A stretch of 64,000 bases of DNA, from the NCBI GenBank assembly GCA_035582835.1, contig JAYKAV010000112.1, positions 2,044,265-2,108,264 on the forward strand, read 5' to 3'. Source of the stretch: Phoebastria nigripes. Its lineage: Eukaryota; Chordata; Aves; Procellariiformes; Diomedeidae. A program made the position numbers and the translations under genes. Of the stretch, positions 1 through 12,040 are shown one piece after another; within the stretch, counting starts at the first letter, position 1, and each line of letters begins with the position of its first letter. Under the pieces are notes generated by a model. That model saw nothing but the letters and a program-made list of their open reading frames with translations. It was not told the origin of the DNA and searched no databases.

Positions 1-1014
1 CCATCAAACAAGGGTGTTCCTAGTTGAAAGTTTGAGGGTTACCTCTGTGCAAGGAGAAATACTTGGCCAATTTCTTACTTCTTGTTTAAAACTTTTCAGG
101 TCACCAGAAGCCAAGGAGTAAATGGAGCTTTAAATCCCAGAACAATTCCACAAACTTAGTAAAATAAGGATTCTCTTAATTCTGGAATGGTGCCATGTAA
201 TACCATCATCTTTGGCAAACAGGATGCCAACTGTGAAACAAGAGCTGGGGTGTAATTACAGTAGTCGTGAAAGGAAAAGGAGCAACAATCTGAGAAGCAA
301 TCACAGCCTTGACAAAGAATGTAAAAACTCCAGAGAAAAATGCAAACAAAACAAAAACCTACCAGCACCTCAAAGCACCTCCCCGCCCTCCCCCAAACCC
401 CGCCCCAACAACTTATCATCAGATATCTGGGGCCGTAGAAGAAGCCCAAAACAAAGATACATCGTTGTGCATTATGTCTACTGCACTGTAGCGTATTTAA
501 AACCACGATCAAGGCGTTATCTGGACTAACATGTTAAAAAATGTAATTGTGTCTAAATAAAGTTAATGGGCTGGAAAAATGGCTCAACAGCTTAAAATAT
601 CTAATGACTTTGAGAGTAGCTTAATTATAACTACATTAATTCTAGTCTTTGCTCATGCATGTTCTCATCTATTGTAGCAGACATGAAAAAGTGTTTTGAG
701 TCCTAGCACAGAATTTTTGTTCAAAGAACTTTGCAAAATAATACTATTTCTTTCTGATCTACTTTCCTTTACAAAATCCTATGTTCCAGCACCCTAAAGT
801 AGCAGCAGTTTGAGCTGGTACAATCACACAGCAGGCACTGCAATACAGCAAGATGCCCGCCTGTGCAAAGCTCGGGAATTGAAATAGTTTTAGGCCAGCA
901 ATGTGCTTATGTGCTGGTTCTCCAACAGAAGAGTGAGTGCAAGGGCAGTACACACTGCATCTTTCAATGGCGTTTATCAGTGTTTTGCTGCCAAAACAGG
1001 AGGTAGGCTTCCAC
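1..1014. other. Intronic sequence, nothing recognised
   Basis: The stretch is AT-rich, with short overlapping open frames on both strands between 156 and 529. None shows a domain, a conserved start context or splice partners. No repeat family was recognised. Confidence 0.5.
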
Positions 1015-1550
1015 AGGAATCTGTCCTGGATCCAGTGTTACTCATTATTTTTACTAGCAGAAAAGAAAGAAACCTAAATTAAACTTTCAGATGGCATAAA
1101 ATTCAAAGAAAACTGAACAAACTGGGGAAATGGTTTGAGGAAAACAGGACATAGTTCAATAGGAAGCAACACAGATGCTGAACCTGTGATGTTCCACTCT
1201 GAGCTGGTTGGAAAACTATGTTTTTTCTTGAACTTAAAAATTTGTAAAGTAATTAGAGACAGGGGAATAACAAGAACAGTCTAAAGTATGTGAACTAGAA
1301 AAGGCTGTTTAGAGAAGATTATGGAGGGCATAAGAAAGCTAACTAACCCTTTCAACTCCGTAAAAAGACAAGTATAAAAGGAATAAGTCCATCTCCTGTA
1401 TGAGCGGAACAAAGAGTAATGGCTTTAAATTGCACTAGAAGAGTTCAGTCAGGTATCAAGAAAATACCCAAGAAAACCTAACGGTAAGGACAGTGAGCCA
1501 TGGGTACGGCCTGCCAGGGCAGGCTGGTTCCAGCCTCCTGTGACGGAAGC
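1015..1550 (+). mobile_element. Ancient LINE fragment, L3/CR1-like, 3' part of ORF2 into 3' end
   Basis: The plus strand starts with a degenerate reverse-transcriptase-like stretch (VLDPVLL..IFT, comparable with the family GPVLFNIFTND block). It continues with a LNKLGKWFEENR-like segment. Near 1418-1510 it has the tail pattern typical of L3/CR1 elements, ATGGCTTTAAATTGCA followed by AACGGTAAGGACAGT and a CTGCC block. The frame is broken by many stops and small indels, so it is old and inactive. The boundaries are approximate. A different ancient LINE of the same clade is possible. Confidence 0.65.
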
Positions 1551-2619
1551 TCTAAACCACAGGCGTGGGGTGTGTTCATGGGGACAGCGCACACACCTGG
1601 TTGGGCTTGACTTTGGACCTCCCAGGCTCCCTCCGCCTCCGTTTTCTTCAATAACTGGGAGCTATGGTAAGTTTGCACCTCTCATTTTGTTTCTTGTCTA
1701 GAAGAAGGAAATGCGTCCTCCCCACGGAGGCTCTTGAGCGACGCCTTCAGTTCATACGCCAGTTCCCCGCTCAGTACTGCAGTGCCTCACTTACAGGAAG
1801 GGGGCTGCTTGCTTGTCTGTTTTACAAGTTTAAGAAATAAGTACTTGAAAAACAAAACAAAGCAACTTTGAACAAAACAAACAAAAGAAAGCCAAACTCG
1901 TTATAATATAAAGGGGGGGCAACAAACTGATGGATTGTTCTTGTCAGCTCTTTGCTGAAGGGCATAAGTTTAAGACAGCTACAGTAACAGAAAATGAATT
2001 GGCACTTCACACTCCAATATACTGTGAAGCCTCCAGAGTCCTATTCTTATTATTTTTCAGATGTTACCACTGAGTCCTTACACATCAGAGAGACAAACAC
2101 CGCCTTTCTGAGGCCTACAAGTGGGCTGAGTCCTGGAGAAAGTGCTGATAAAGACAGCCGTATCTGAGCACTGGGTGGGTGTGAGATGCACAGGCATTGC
2201 CCATCCTCTGGATGTGCAGACCTACTGAGGCATAACATGGCTCCTCTCCAGTCCCAACACCTGGCTTTCCTTCCTTCCTTCCTTCAAAACAAATCTCATT
2301 TGTTCTTCCCTTCTTCCCCCAGAAGGAACCGGGTGACAGTGAGGACCATAGCCAGCCTCTCCGCTATCACTGATTTACTTGTAAACCTGGACTTGGCATG
2401 GAGCACCATGCTGGCATTTAAAGTACAAACACTAGCGTGTTGTTAGCCTCATCTTTCCTGCACACCAGGGAGACTGAAACCCTTCTGGAGACATGAGAAG
2501 CACACCTGAAGTGGAGACATGACACTTTTCCACATGCTGAAAACGTTAAGACATAAAAGCTCACACAGCACTCGTGATTTATAGAATTTAGCAGAACCTC
2601 TCTAACTTGACCATGTATC
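1551..2619. other. Intronic sequence with moderately GC-rich start and a TTCC run
   Basis: The first part (to about 1790) has a higher GC and CpG content than its surroundings, and may still be eroded LINE sequence. A short (TTCC)n run lies near 2267-2285. No gene was recognised. Confidence 0.45.
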
Positions 2620-2735
2620 ATAGAATCACAGAATCATAGAATCATAGAATCATTAAGGTTGGAAAGGACCTCTAAGATCATCAAGTCCAACCATAAACCC
2701 AACACCTCCGTTTAGTGCTGACATCACTTTTAGAT
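2620..2735 (-). mobile_element. CR1 LINE 3' tail
   Basis: The plus strand shows three or four copies of the octamer-like unit ATAGAATC, followed by ATTAAGGTTGGAAAGGACC and the CATCAAGTCCAACC block. This is the reverse complement of the CR1 3' end, which terminates in tandem ATTCTATG-type octamers. The element is therefore on the minus strand with its 3' end near 2620. It is a short 5'-truncated copy of roughly 115 bp, the usual form for CR1 in birds. Confidence 0.9.
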
Positions 2736-4067
2736 CAATACTTGGGAGACTGAACATGGCTTTTCAAATAAATGTTAAAGCTAAGGACTTTAAAAAAGGA
2801 AACCTGAGTATTCAATATTTCAGCTTTGTGTATTTTATGTTTGGTGACAGTATTTAAGTTTAGGATAATGACGAACATTGTTGCCATGGAAATGTAATTT
2901 GTAAAGTGCCCTAATACGCTGTGAATGAAATGACACCATGGTTCAGAGACGAGGACTCTTCTGGAATTTCCAGAGGTTAGTAAAACCAAAAGTCATCAGA
3001 TAATCTCATTATGATTATTTCTTTGTTGTACTTATATCCACACCAAGAGAAGGCGTCCCTGCTGCGACACAACTGGACTGAAGACAGAGCACTTCAGTAG
3101 AGACCAGGTAGCAATCGCTCTCCGGCATGTATGAAGTCCAGATCTGTGTGTGGGTTTTGTTCAGCAGACGTGGGACAAAGGAAGAAAAGTCCTTCCTTAC
3201 ACTGCTCCCTCTTCACTGTTTGCACGGGTCAGACCAAACCTGACTCCAGGCTGCTGACTTTAAGGGTTTGGATACATTGGCAGGGACTCCCTTTTGCTGT
3301 GTACTATAACATCATGTACTAAACATAAAGCTTGTGTAAACACTTCACTGGGCATACTTCATATTTTACTATGCATCAAGCTGTATTTAAAGGGAAATTC
3401 GATTCAATTTTAAGTAAACAAAGCCAGCATTTACAGTTGTTTAAATAAAAATGCCTCAAATATGTTGTACATAGAAAAAAGCTTTATTAGAACATGTTCT
3501 AAATCTGAACATAAGCCTTTTGTTGAAGAAATGAAGTATTATTTGCACTTAGCTAATTGAACAATTTATATCAGACCATCCGAGCCAAGATTTTAGGGCA
3601 ACTAATTCAGATCTCCTTGTATCTCANATTAAAATACTGCATTACTAGACAAAAATAAACATTTCTCTTTTTTTCAGCTTCTATTCAGTTTGACTAGAAA
3701 TGAAGCATGTGTTGAATTGAACAAGATGGATAACCTGGAGAGAAGAGAAACTTGTTTCTGAAGTTACGGGAACAGTTATACCTGACAAGGGTTAAGCTTT
3801 GACCTTCTGCAAAGTTCCCTGTTAGTGAAACTGATGTCAGAATGATTTGATCTCCTTCAAAACTCATCCTGTTTAATTGCCAAAGCATTTTGTTGCCTTC
3901 CAGTACACATAATACTTAACACTGACTGGCACAAATGTGATTTAAAGATCTTCAAACCCAGAAATAAATAGAATGTTACTTCAAATTAAAAAGCAACATT
4001 TAAATCAAGCATACGCTATTTATTTAGGCTGCTTCCATAGACTAATCTGCAGTGGAGTACCAGAGAT
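2736..4067. other. AT-rich intronic sequence, nothing recognised
   Basis: No repeat family, exon or RNA gene was recognised. Open frames are all under 90 codons and carry no domain. Confidence 0.5.
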
Positions 4068-4433
4068 ACGGTTGTAGAAAATGTCTATGACTACGGGTGT
4101 GCTTCGATTTCTCCCGCACAGGCACAGCCTGTTTCTTCCCTCTGCTCTCATGCCCTCCTCAGTGTTTACACCTCCCTGGCTGAGCGCATCCCCACTCTGA
4201 ACCTGATCAGTGAGGTGAACCCGTACCTGTGCGCCCGCAGAGAGGTCTGTAAGCTGTGGCGGAGAAAGGGAGAGGTGACAGGCAGCTTAGGAGTGGGAGA
4301 GGGTGGAAATTCTTACCCTCGTTTGGTCTGCTCAAGGTCTCGCCGAGTGAAAGCGTCGCCTATCTCACCTACAGGATATATGCGCAGGCACGTGAGCCGG
4401 GTGGCGTTGACATACATCCCTGCAGGCACCGTG
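4068..4433. promoter_or_regulatory. Small CpG-rich patch in an AT-rich intron (possible regulatory element or exon relic)
   Basis: By eye this interval holds about nineteen CpG dinucleotides in roughly 370 bp, whereas the flanking kilobases have very few. It also has splice-like signals on the minus strand: a pyrimidine-rich stretch ending CCACAG near 4253, and GAGG|GTAAGA near 4310. A frame of about 89 codons without a stop runs minus from about 4290 to a TAA near 4016. A competing plus-strand frame (4215-4451) is equally open. No protein family was recognised, so I leave the function open. Confidence 0.3.
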
Positions 4434-7400
4434 GCATTACAGGAAANCTGACCTGACTCTCAGAGTTCATTATTATACCCCTTTCCAAAAGACTGGCTGT
4501 TCACACCCTCTGCATCGCATAGCACAAAGTGCGACCATGATGTGTGTGCTCCGTACTCTCTTCTACCCTCCCTATGAGCTGCCAAGATACTCCTGGTGAA
4601 GCGACTGTCTCCATTTTTTTTTTTTTTTTTAATCTCAGTTCCAACTAGAAATGTGGGAGAAAATAAGCTGAAAGCATCAGGCCCTCAGGTACTGCCAAAA
4701 GTCGGAGCTCAGATGAAGCCAGTGAGGCCGTATTAGATTCATATCAGGCTGGAGGCATGCCCCCTCGGGAACCTTAACATTTAACTTCCATCACTGTACT
4801 GAATACACCGGTAAAAGGCTTAATATTTTATTAACGGTATTTCACAAAGTATCTTAACACAACATTACATAAAGCAGCAAGATGTTTTGCTCCATCAGCA
4901 GAACCACCTCTTGCACACATGTGCACACTCATGTATTTTACCCATGCCTGATACCCACTTCAGAGGCCTTTCCGTTTTGCCCAATGTGAGAGACGGGGAA
5001 TCGTTCACTGAGTTATTAGCCTCAGATAACGGATCCGTATGATAACATGTCTCTTACTGAGGTCAAGAGGAGCCGTACGAACACAGGAGGGCAGAATTTG
5101 ACCTGTTCAATTCTTTATTTTCTTGGGAGACAGCGACAGCAGACATGTCATCACTGTAGAAGAAACAGTTATATTCACAGAACTGTATTTTTTTAATAGC
5201 TCGGCTTTTTATCTGGTGCTCCTTCAGTCTTTCCGTAGCTTTTCCTTTGACAAAGTTCTCTGAGACAGAAGGTCCCTGAAAACCGGGGTGGGAAGGACGT
5301 TGCCCTTTCAGAACACCTTCCCATATAAATGCATGAATAAAGCACAAGTCACATTTGTCAGCTGGAAGGTTATGGTGAACTCGTGTGCATGTTTTTCATT
5401 ATTTGCAGTGAATAAAGGCCCTTCTGATGAGATGCCACCTTTCACTCTTCCTTAACCAGCAGGTAGCCATTCTGACAGCACTGTGACAGCTGAATCCAGA
5501 AACTTTTCTTTTATATAATCTCCAAAGCTCAGTATATGCAATCCTGTGCTAGGATCTAAACTTCTCTCATCTCCTGTCATAAGCTATGGTTGAGTTACAG
5601 TGTTCATGAACACTTGACATATACTTTGCAGTTATTCAGAAACAGTCACTTTTCTGATTGTCAGGTTTTGTTTACATATCTATAAAAATTTTTTGGTTTT
5701 TAGTTCTTTGTTTCCCAGCCTCTGAAGCGTAACTTTTTCACATGTCAGTTGTCCCAAGAAGGTTGATTTTGCATTTACAGAAGACCTTTGTATAGATTAA
5801 GGAATACACCCCCCTCTCCCACTAGCAAACTGAGATTTAGGTCATGAAACAAACAGAAAAATGCAAGGGAGTTCTTGGTTACAGTTATGAAAATAGCATA
5901 ATACTATTATCAGTATTGTTCCTGAACACTGCAAAATGAATTTAGTAAATGTATTTACAACCATTCCGACATACCTGGATAAAATGTTATACTGTTCTTT
6001 TTGTAACAAACATCTATACACCAAGAAGCTGTGTTTTTAGGAGCTCAAAACACTGTATTGTGTTGTGACACTGTGATGTACTACTATGTGAGCGCCCTGC
6101 CACCATCGCTTGCATTAGTGAAGTTCCAACCCATGTACAACAGGAGACACACTGCCACTTCATGACATGAGGTAAACCAAGGCAGCAGAAAAAAACCTGA
6201 CCCCTGCCCTTGTTCTACCCTCTTGCTGCAGTGCTGACATACCTTTGGGTAAGTGATTAGACTACTGGTATAAATTCAACAATCTTTCACTGAGTTTTAA
6301 TTGCTTAAGGCTCAGCTTCGTGAAAAGTTAATCTTTTCCACTTAATATTTACTTAAAGCTTATTATAGTTCATCCTTCAGCACAGGAACTGAAATTAGTT
6401 ATCTAACTGTCTTTCTGCAAATTTGTATATTAAGTGTGGATTGATCATTAGAACACTGAAAAAGGTGTGATTAATGCATTTTGCTGTACCAATCTGTATG
6501 CTTGGGCAACAGCAATAGATGTAAAGCTCAAAAAGCTTCTTTTAAAAACACAAATTGACATTCTAGTTCTATGAAAGATCTTTCTCTGAGGCAGCTGATA
6601 AAATATCAGAGAATGTTTGGATTGCACGAGTATTACATTTGGTAGGAAAATCCACTAAAGTGGTTATTAGATTCCTATCAGATACCACTCAAAATACACA
6701 AAAAAGAAAGAAAGATAAATCTAGGGACATATTCCATATGATGGGGAACTAGAATGCTTTATGCTTTCGATCAGAATTGTATTTATTCAAATAAGCACTA
6801 ACTCGACCATCATAACCACATATGTTTTGGCTGTACAGATGAAAGTCTATGGGAAAATAAAAGTTGTGGTCAGACTGATCTAATCTTACTGCTCTTCCCA
6901 CTTTCTTAGCTCATTGAGAGGTTTTTTTGTCCCAAGACTAAATATGGTCAGAATAGTTCCACAATATGACTGGATCATGAGCTCAGTGGTGTTATAATTC
7001 TGTAGCTTGAGAAACCTACTGACAGTATCAGTTGCTACTATAATTCCATGGACATGATAAAAGTACNGAATTCACAAAAGATAAAAGTTTTTAAGGGTTA
7101 CTTACAAATTATTTGACCGAAGCATGTATTTTCTTAAACCTCTGTTTGCAAAGATGAACAAATAATACACTGTCTCCCTTCCTTGAAACTTTCAAACTCC
7201 TGCGCTGGAGAAATTAGATTTTTATTTTAGATTGGTTTAAATATTGCACAAACCCTTATCCAAGCATTTTGACTGCATTTCATAGCCAGCTTAAAATCAG
7301 GCTTGGAGTAATCCTCTATGTTTGTAAATTTTTTTAAGATCATGCAGGAATGGAAGACAATAGGTTTTACATAAACCTAATATGCCTAATACAATTATAC

Positions 7401-10400
7401 TTAAATAACAAATATGCTCCGAGTTACATCACCTCAGTCTACAAAATCCTCAGTTACATTGAAAACCAGTTAGACTTATCCTTGTTTATTTTATGTACTT
7501 ATGCTTATTGTGCTTTTCCTAATCTTTAAAATATTAATTTACGAGTTGGCACAGTTTCAATGAAATTTTACAACAATTTAGGGAAAATCCTTATTTTAGC
7601 TTTCTGTAAATATACATGCTTTAATTGTTGCTAAATTTGCTTAATAGTGTGTAATCTGTGGCCAAATGGGTGGATGATGTTCAAAAATTTTTCTTATGAA
7701 ATATTCTGCTTTGTTCACAAAAGAATCACTTAAAATCCGATTTCCACAGCATTTACCAGCAGCCTTACTGTGAGAAAATANGCTGCTTCAAAGATGCTGA
7801 AAATTTGCTAAATCTAAATAGATTATCTCTAACTCCTGGCAAAAAAAATGCCTGCAGATGAAATACAACAATGATATTTTGTTCTGTGAACATTCGTAAA
7901 TATGTTTTTTTCCTAATAGAGAGCTACAAATTATTTTATACTACAGGTAATCAGTTTTACTCGTGCCCCTTTGTTAGTAAGAGTTGATGGTGCATATATG
8001 ATGGGATAGTGGTACAGCTGAGATAGGCATGATCAAATTCCCAAACTCCCAAGCCAGAAATCAAGACTAGAAATCTGTGGCTGATTCATTTTAGCTCATC
8101 CAGTCATTCTTGCTNAGGACTTCCTTCTGTAACAATCATCACTCAATGCAGCAAAGTTAATCCGAAAGAGATTCTATCACTAAATACACCATTGTGGTTA
8201 ATTTCCCTAATGCATCCCTATTAACAAAGTTTTACATTTATTTGTTTTGTTTTGTTTGCAAATACTGGAACATATTTTCCTCGGTAGTTGTATTTTATAG
8301 AAATAACCCAATGGCAAATAAAATAAATTATTATTATTTAAATATTCTTTAAATACTTAGCTTGCCAAAATAATCTTCACCTTTTTCTTTTGATAACTAC
8401 TTAGTGCATGATGTTTACATACATACTCATTCTTCTCTAGAACATATAGTGAATATCCCTCTCTAAATTGCCATGTAACTTCTCGCTCTTACTCCCGTCT
8501 TTCTTTCAACCAGTGCCAGGACCATCATGTGTTATACCTGAAATTTCCTCATAAACTTTTCAGGACATAAGCTAAGTCCCTTGGATGTAACATGTATATA
8601 ACAACAGTGTAAAACTGAATTACTATGTCATACTGAACTGTAAGGAATACTTTGTTTTGTCATTTTGAAAGTAGTATCTTGGGATTTAAGTGATCAAGTG
8701 GTTTCCTCGAATTTGGACTTCTTTTCCAAAATATTCTAGCATATGAAGAGTAAATATCATTCAAATCTTGGACACTATATATCTCTATATTTATACAACA
8801 GCTTGAAAGAAACTTGCAATGCAACCTAACAAAGGGTACCATTTTTTAGATCACATCTGATATACTCCATTGAGAATTTTTATGGAAGAACTGCAGCATG
8901 TCCAAAATTCAAATACAATTATTTTACTACCTTTTTGAAACAATGTACTAAAATGTCTCACATGCTTACATTAGAAGACGGAATAGTGTTGCACAAATAA
9001 ACCTATAAACCATGTACTCTGATGTTCAAACAAGCAGAAAGAATAGAAAATTCATACTACCAATACACACTTGAAAATTAGCAGCAATTTTGTGTTCAAG
9101 TTAGCCAAGCTTGTAAGGTCATCTGAACAGTATTTGAATCTCTATAATTATGTTACTAAAAGTATGATCTGCCCTTTGCTAAAGCCTTCCATACACCTGT
9201 AGTAGACTTATCTCCATCGAATGCAATGTTATCTTATTTATCATGTTCCATTGCATTAGTCTATATGGAATTATGCTATAACAGTGACAGTCTTTGAATT
9301 CATTTAACATGGCTTTCTACCGAAAATGATTTAACAAGCAGTCCAATGCTTCTTGCTAGACAGCTTATTGAATGCTTTGAATAGAGAGAATTTCATAGCA
9401 CAGACATCTAAATCTACAGCAACATGTGCTTAATTCTTACTTAGTCTTCAGTTGTTTGAGACTGCTGTCCAGATCCATGAGTATATTGTGTTAACATGAG
9501 CAACATGAAGCCTCAGCCAACAAAACCCAATACTTAGGGTGAAGTTGTAAGGCAACAAAAATCATATATTTGACTCAGAGTGTTACAGTGGCCCATACGC
9601 TTCCTTTTGAAAATAAAGTCAAAGTCCTGATNAATGTAGCGGTAGTTCTTTTTGCTTCTTCAGTGAGAGACTACATACTCCATCACTCCCAGGAAAAGAA
9701 CCTTAGCAGAGAAATGCAGTTTCTTCATTTCCAGCAGGTTTTTTGTCCATGAAAGTATGTGCATAATTGCAGTAAAAAGGAGATAGAGATAACTACCACT
9801 AAAATTATCAAGACTAAATTCTGTTGAGAATTGCACATGGAAAACACTGAAGAAGTGCAACTAAGGGCATGATGTGACTATAGGATTTGGTAGAGCAGTA
9901 TTTTCCACAGTGTTCTACAGGGATCAGTTCAGTTCCATAATATCCCAAGGGAATATGCCACTTTTTAGGTAAATTGATGCAAATTCTATTTAAGTTTATT
10001 TTGTTTTTAGCAATACCTCTGCCTGTTTGCATTCTGTGAGACAAGGCGATAAATAGATAAATATATATGGGAGGTTAACAGATGACTAATAACTACTTGA
10101 GTTGCTATCTCAACAACAGTTAATCGGTTGAAATACATTAAGATAATGATAGAAGTTTAGCTTACAACTATCCAGACATGAATCTACATTTGGCCATATG
10201 GCAAATTTAACACGTGGGGGCGGAGGAATGATTATTTATACCATCCAACTTAAAATGTCTGATTTGTAGTCTCTCTAAGCAGCCTGTATAGCTCAGATGC
10301 TCTGAATCACCCTGTTGAAGAGCCAAACTCTCTCCATTGACTACCTTGGGAGTCTTAGCTCAGATGTTTGGTGGTTCAATCAGATTATGCAAATCTCCCC

Positions 10401-11508
10401 ATTCTCCTCCTCCATCTCTCCCACACACACATATATACATATAGTTCATACCTAAGAACTTTTAGAGAGAATGCAGTAATGGAAGAACAGCAGCCTAATG
10501 CTGTGTAGATCCCACAGACATTTCAACATTTACTGCTTCATCTACGTTGTCATTACTAATAAAAGACACAATATGGTTTAATAACTGAAGGGAAGCCAAG
10601 TAAAATAATCGACTCTTTCACCCAGAACTCTGAGAGACATGGAATGAGTAAGGACAGTATTTTAAGCAGAATACTTAAGGGAACAAATGCATGCTCTACT
10701 TGTGCCTTTTTACTCCTATGCATGAAAGACTAGGGCACAGAACTGAACACCATAAGGGTGAGAGACATAATATTGGGGTATGCAGAACAGTCTTAAAGGC
10801 ACTTTCTTAAAGAAAGAAGTATACGTAAATTAGGTGAGCAATTTTGTAGAATTAGAAAATTACCTTTTTCAAAGACTCCTACAAAAGAAAGCATTAATCT
10901 CAAATTAATTTGAGAGCATGCACTTTCATATTATTTTTATTGTCCCAATTCAGTGCCTAACATTTGAAAAAGCTCTTTTCTTCAGAGTCCTACAAATCAG
11001 AACCTGGCCTTTAAAACATTGCAAAAGATGACAGCACTTGTGACTGTCAAATAATCCCTTCTAGTAATTCTCCTCTTTACAATCAATCTTTGTAAAGAAT
11101 TCACTTTGTAAATCTGCAGTAACCTAACCTCATTGCTGGTTTCCCAAAGAATTCAAGCCACCTTACATACTCAATGCCACTGCTTTAAATACCAGTTTCT
11201 ACAGGAAACTTCAGCATTTCAAGCATATCGATGAATGATATTGAAAATATCCAGTTGGAAAAGGTTTGTTAGACCTCTGTTATACTTTAAATCATTTCAA
11301 ATGTAAAACATAATTCATACTTTGTCACGTGATGCTTCTAGTTCCGGTGAACAACACTTTCTTCCCTTAGTAAGTAGAGGTAGAAAAGACCGGGGCACCA
11401 CCTGTCAAACTGCATGGTTATCCCTGGAGAGGTTGAAATGCAGTAAGATAATTCAAATACCTGTAGGTATAAAAAGTAAACTGGGGAGCCACCTACACTT
11501 CTCCCTTC
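4434..11508. other. AT-rich intronic sequence, poly-T run near 4612-4631
   Basis: Seven kilobases of AT-rich DNA contain a T homopolymer near 4612-4631 and a TTGTT-type run near 8240. I recognised no transposable element, exon or RNA gene. Open frames do not exceed 100 codons and have no domains. Confidence 0.5.
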
Positions 11509-11515
11509 CCTTACC
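11509..11515 (+). repeat. Target-site duplication, left copy (CCTTACC)
   Basis: It is identical to 12034-12040 and directly abuts the TG start of the LTR. Seven bases is longer than the five usual for ERVL, so one or two bases of identity may be chance. Confidence 0.75.
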
Positions 11516-12033
11516 TGTCCTGGTTTCGGCTGGGATAGAGTTAATTTTCTTCCTAGTGCTGTGTTTTGGATTTAGTATGAAAAGAATGTTGATAACACAC
11601 TGATGTTTTCAGTTGTTGCTAAGTAGTCTGCTAGTCAAGGACTTTTCAGCTTCCCATGCTCTGCCAGGTGCANAAGAAGCTGGGATGGAGCATAGCCGGG
11701 ACAGCTGACCCAACTGGCCTACGGGGTATTCCATACCATATGACGTCATGCTCAATATATNAATAGGAGGNNTNGTCCAGGAAGTAGCNATCGCTGCTTG
11801 GGTATCGCTCAGCGGGTGGTGAGCAATTGCATTGTGCATCACTCATTTTGTATATTCTATCATTATTATTATAATTATTTCCCCTTCCTTTTCTGTTTTA
11901 TTAAACTGTCTTTATCTCAATCCACAAATTTAACTTTTTTTTCCCCGATTCTCTCCCCCATCCCACTGAGGGGAGGGGGGAGTGAGCGAGCGGCTGTGTG
12001 GTGTTTGGCTGCCTTCCGGGTTAAACCACAACA
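11516..12033 (+). mobile_element. Solo LTR of an avian endogenous retrovirus (ERVL-type, TguLTR5-like)
   Basis: The element begins TGTCCTGGTTTCGGCTGGG and ends AACCACAACA, so it has TG...CA ends. It contains a perfect cAMP-response-like palindrome TGACGTCA (11741-11748), a TATA-like CAATATAT (11753-11760) and a polyadenylation-type ATTAAA (11900-11905). After that comes a T/C-rich U5 stretch with a GGGGAGGGGGGAGTGAGCG block. The exact 7-base direct repeat CCTTACC lies at 11509-11515 and 12034-12040. No internal gag/pol/env sequence is next to it, so it is a solo LTR left by recombination between the two LTRs of a provirus. Family assignment is from memory of the consensus. Confidence 0.93.
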
Positions 12034-12040
12034 CCTTACC
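12034..12040 (+). repeat. Target-site duplication, right copy (CCTTACC)
   Basis: It directly follows the CA end of the LTR and matches 11509-11515 exactly. Confidence 0.75.
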
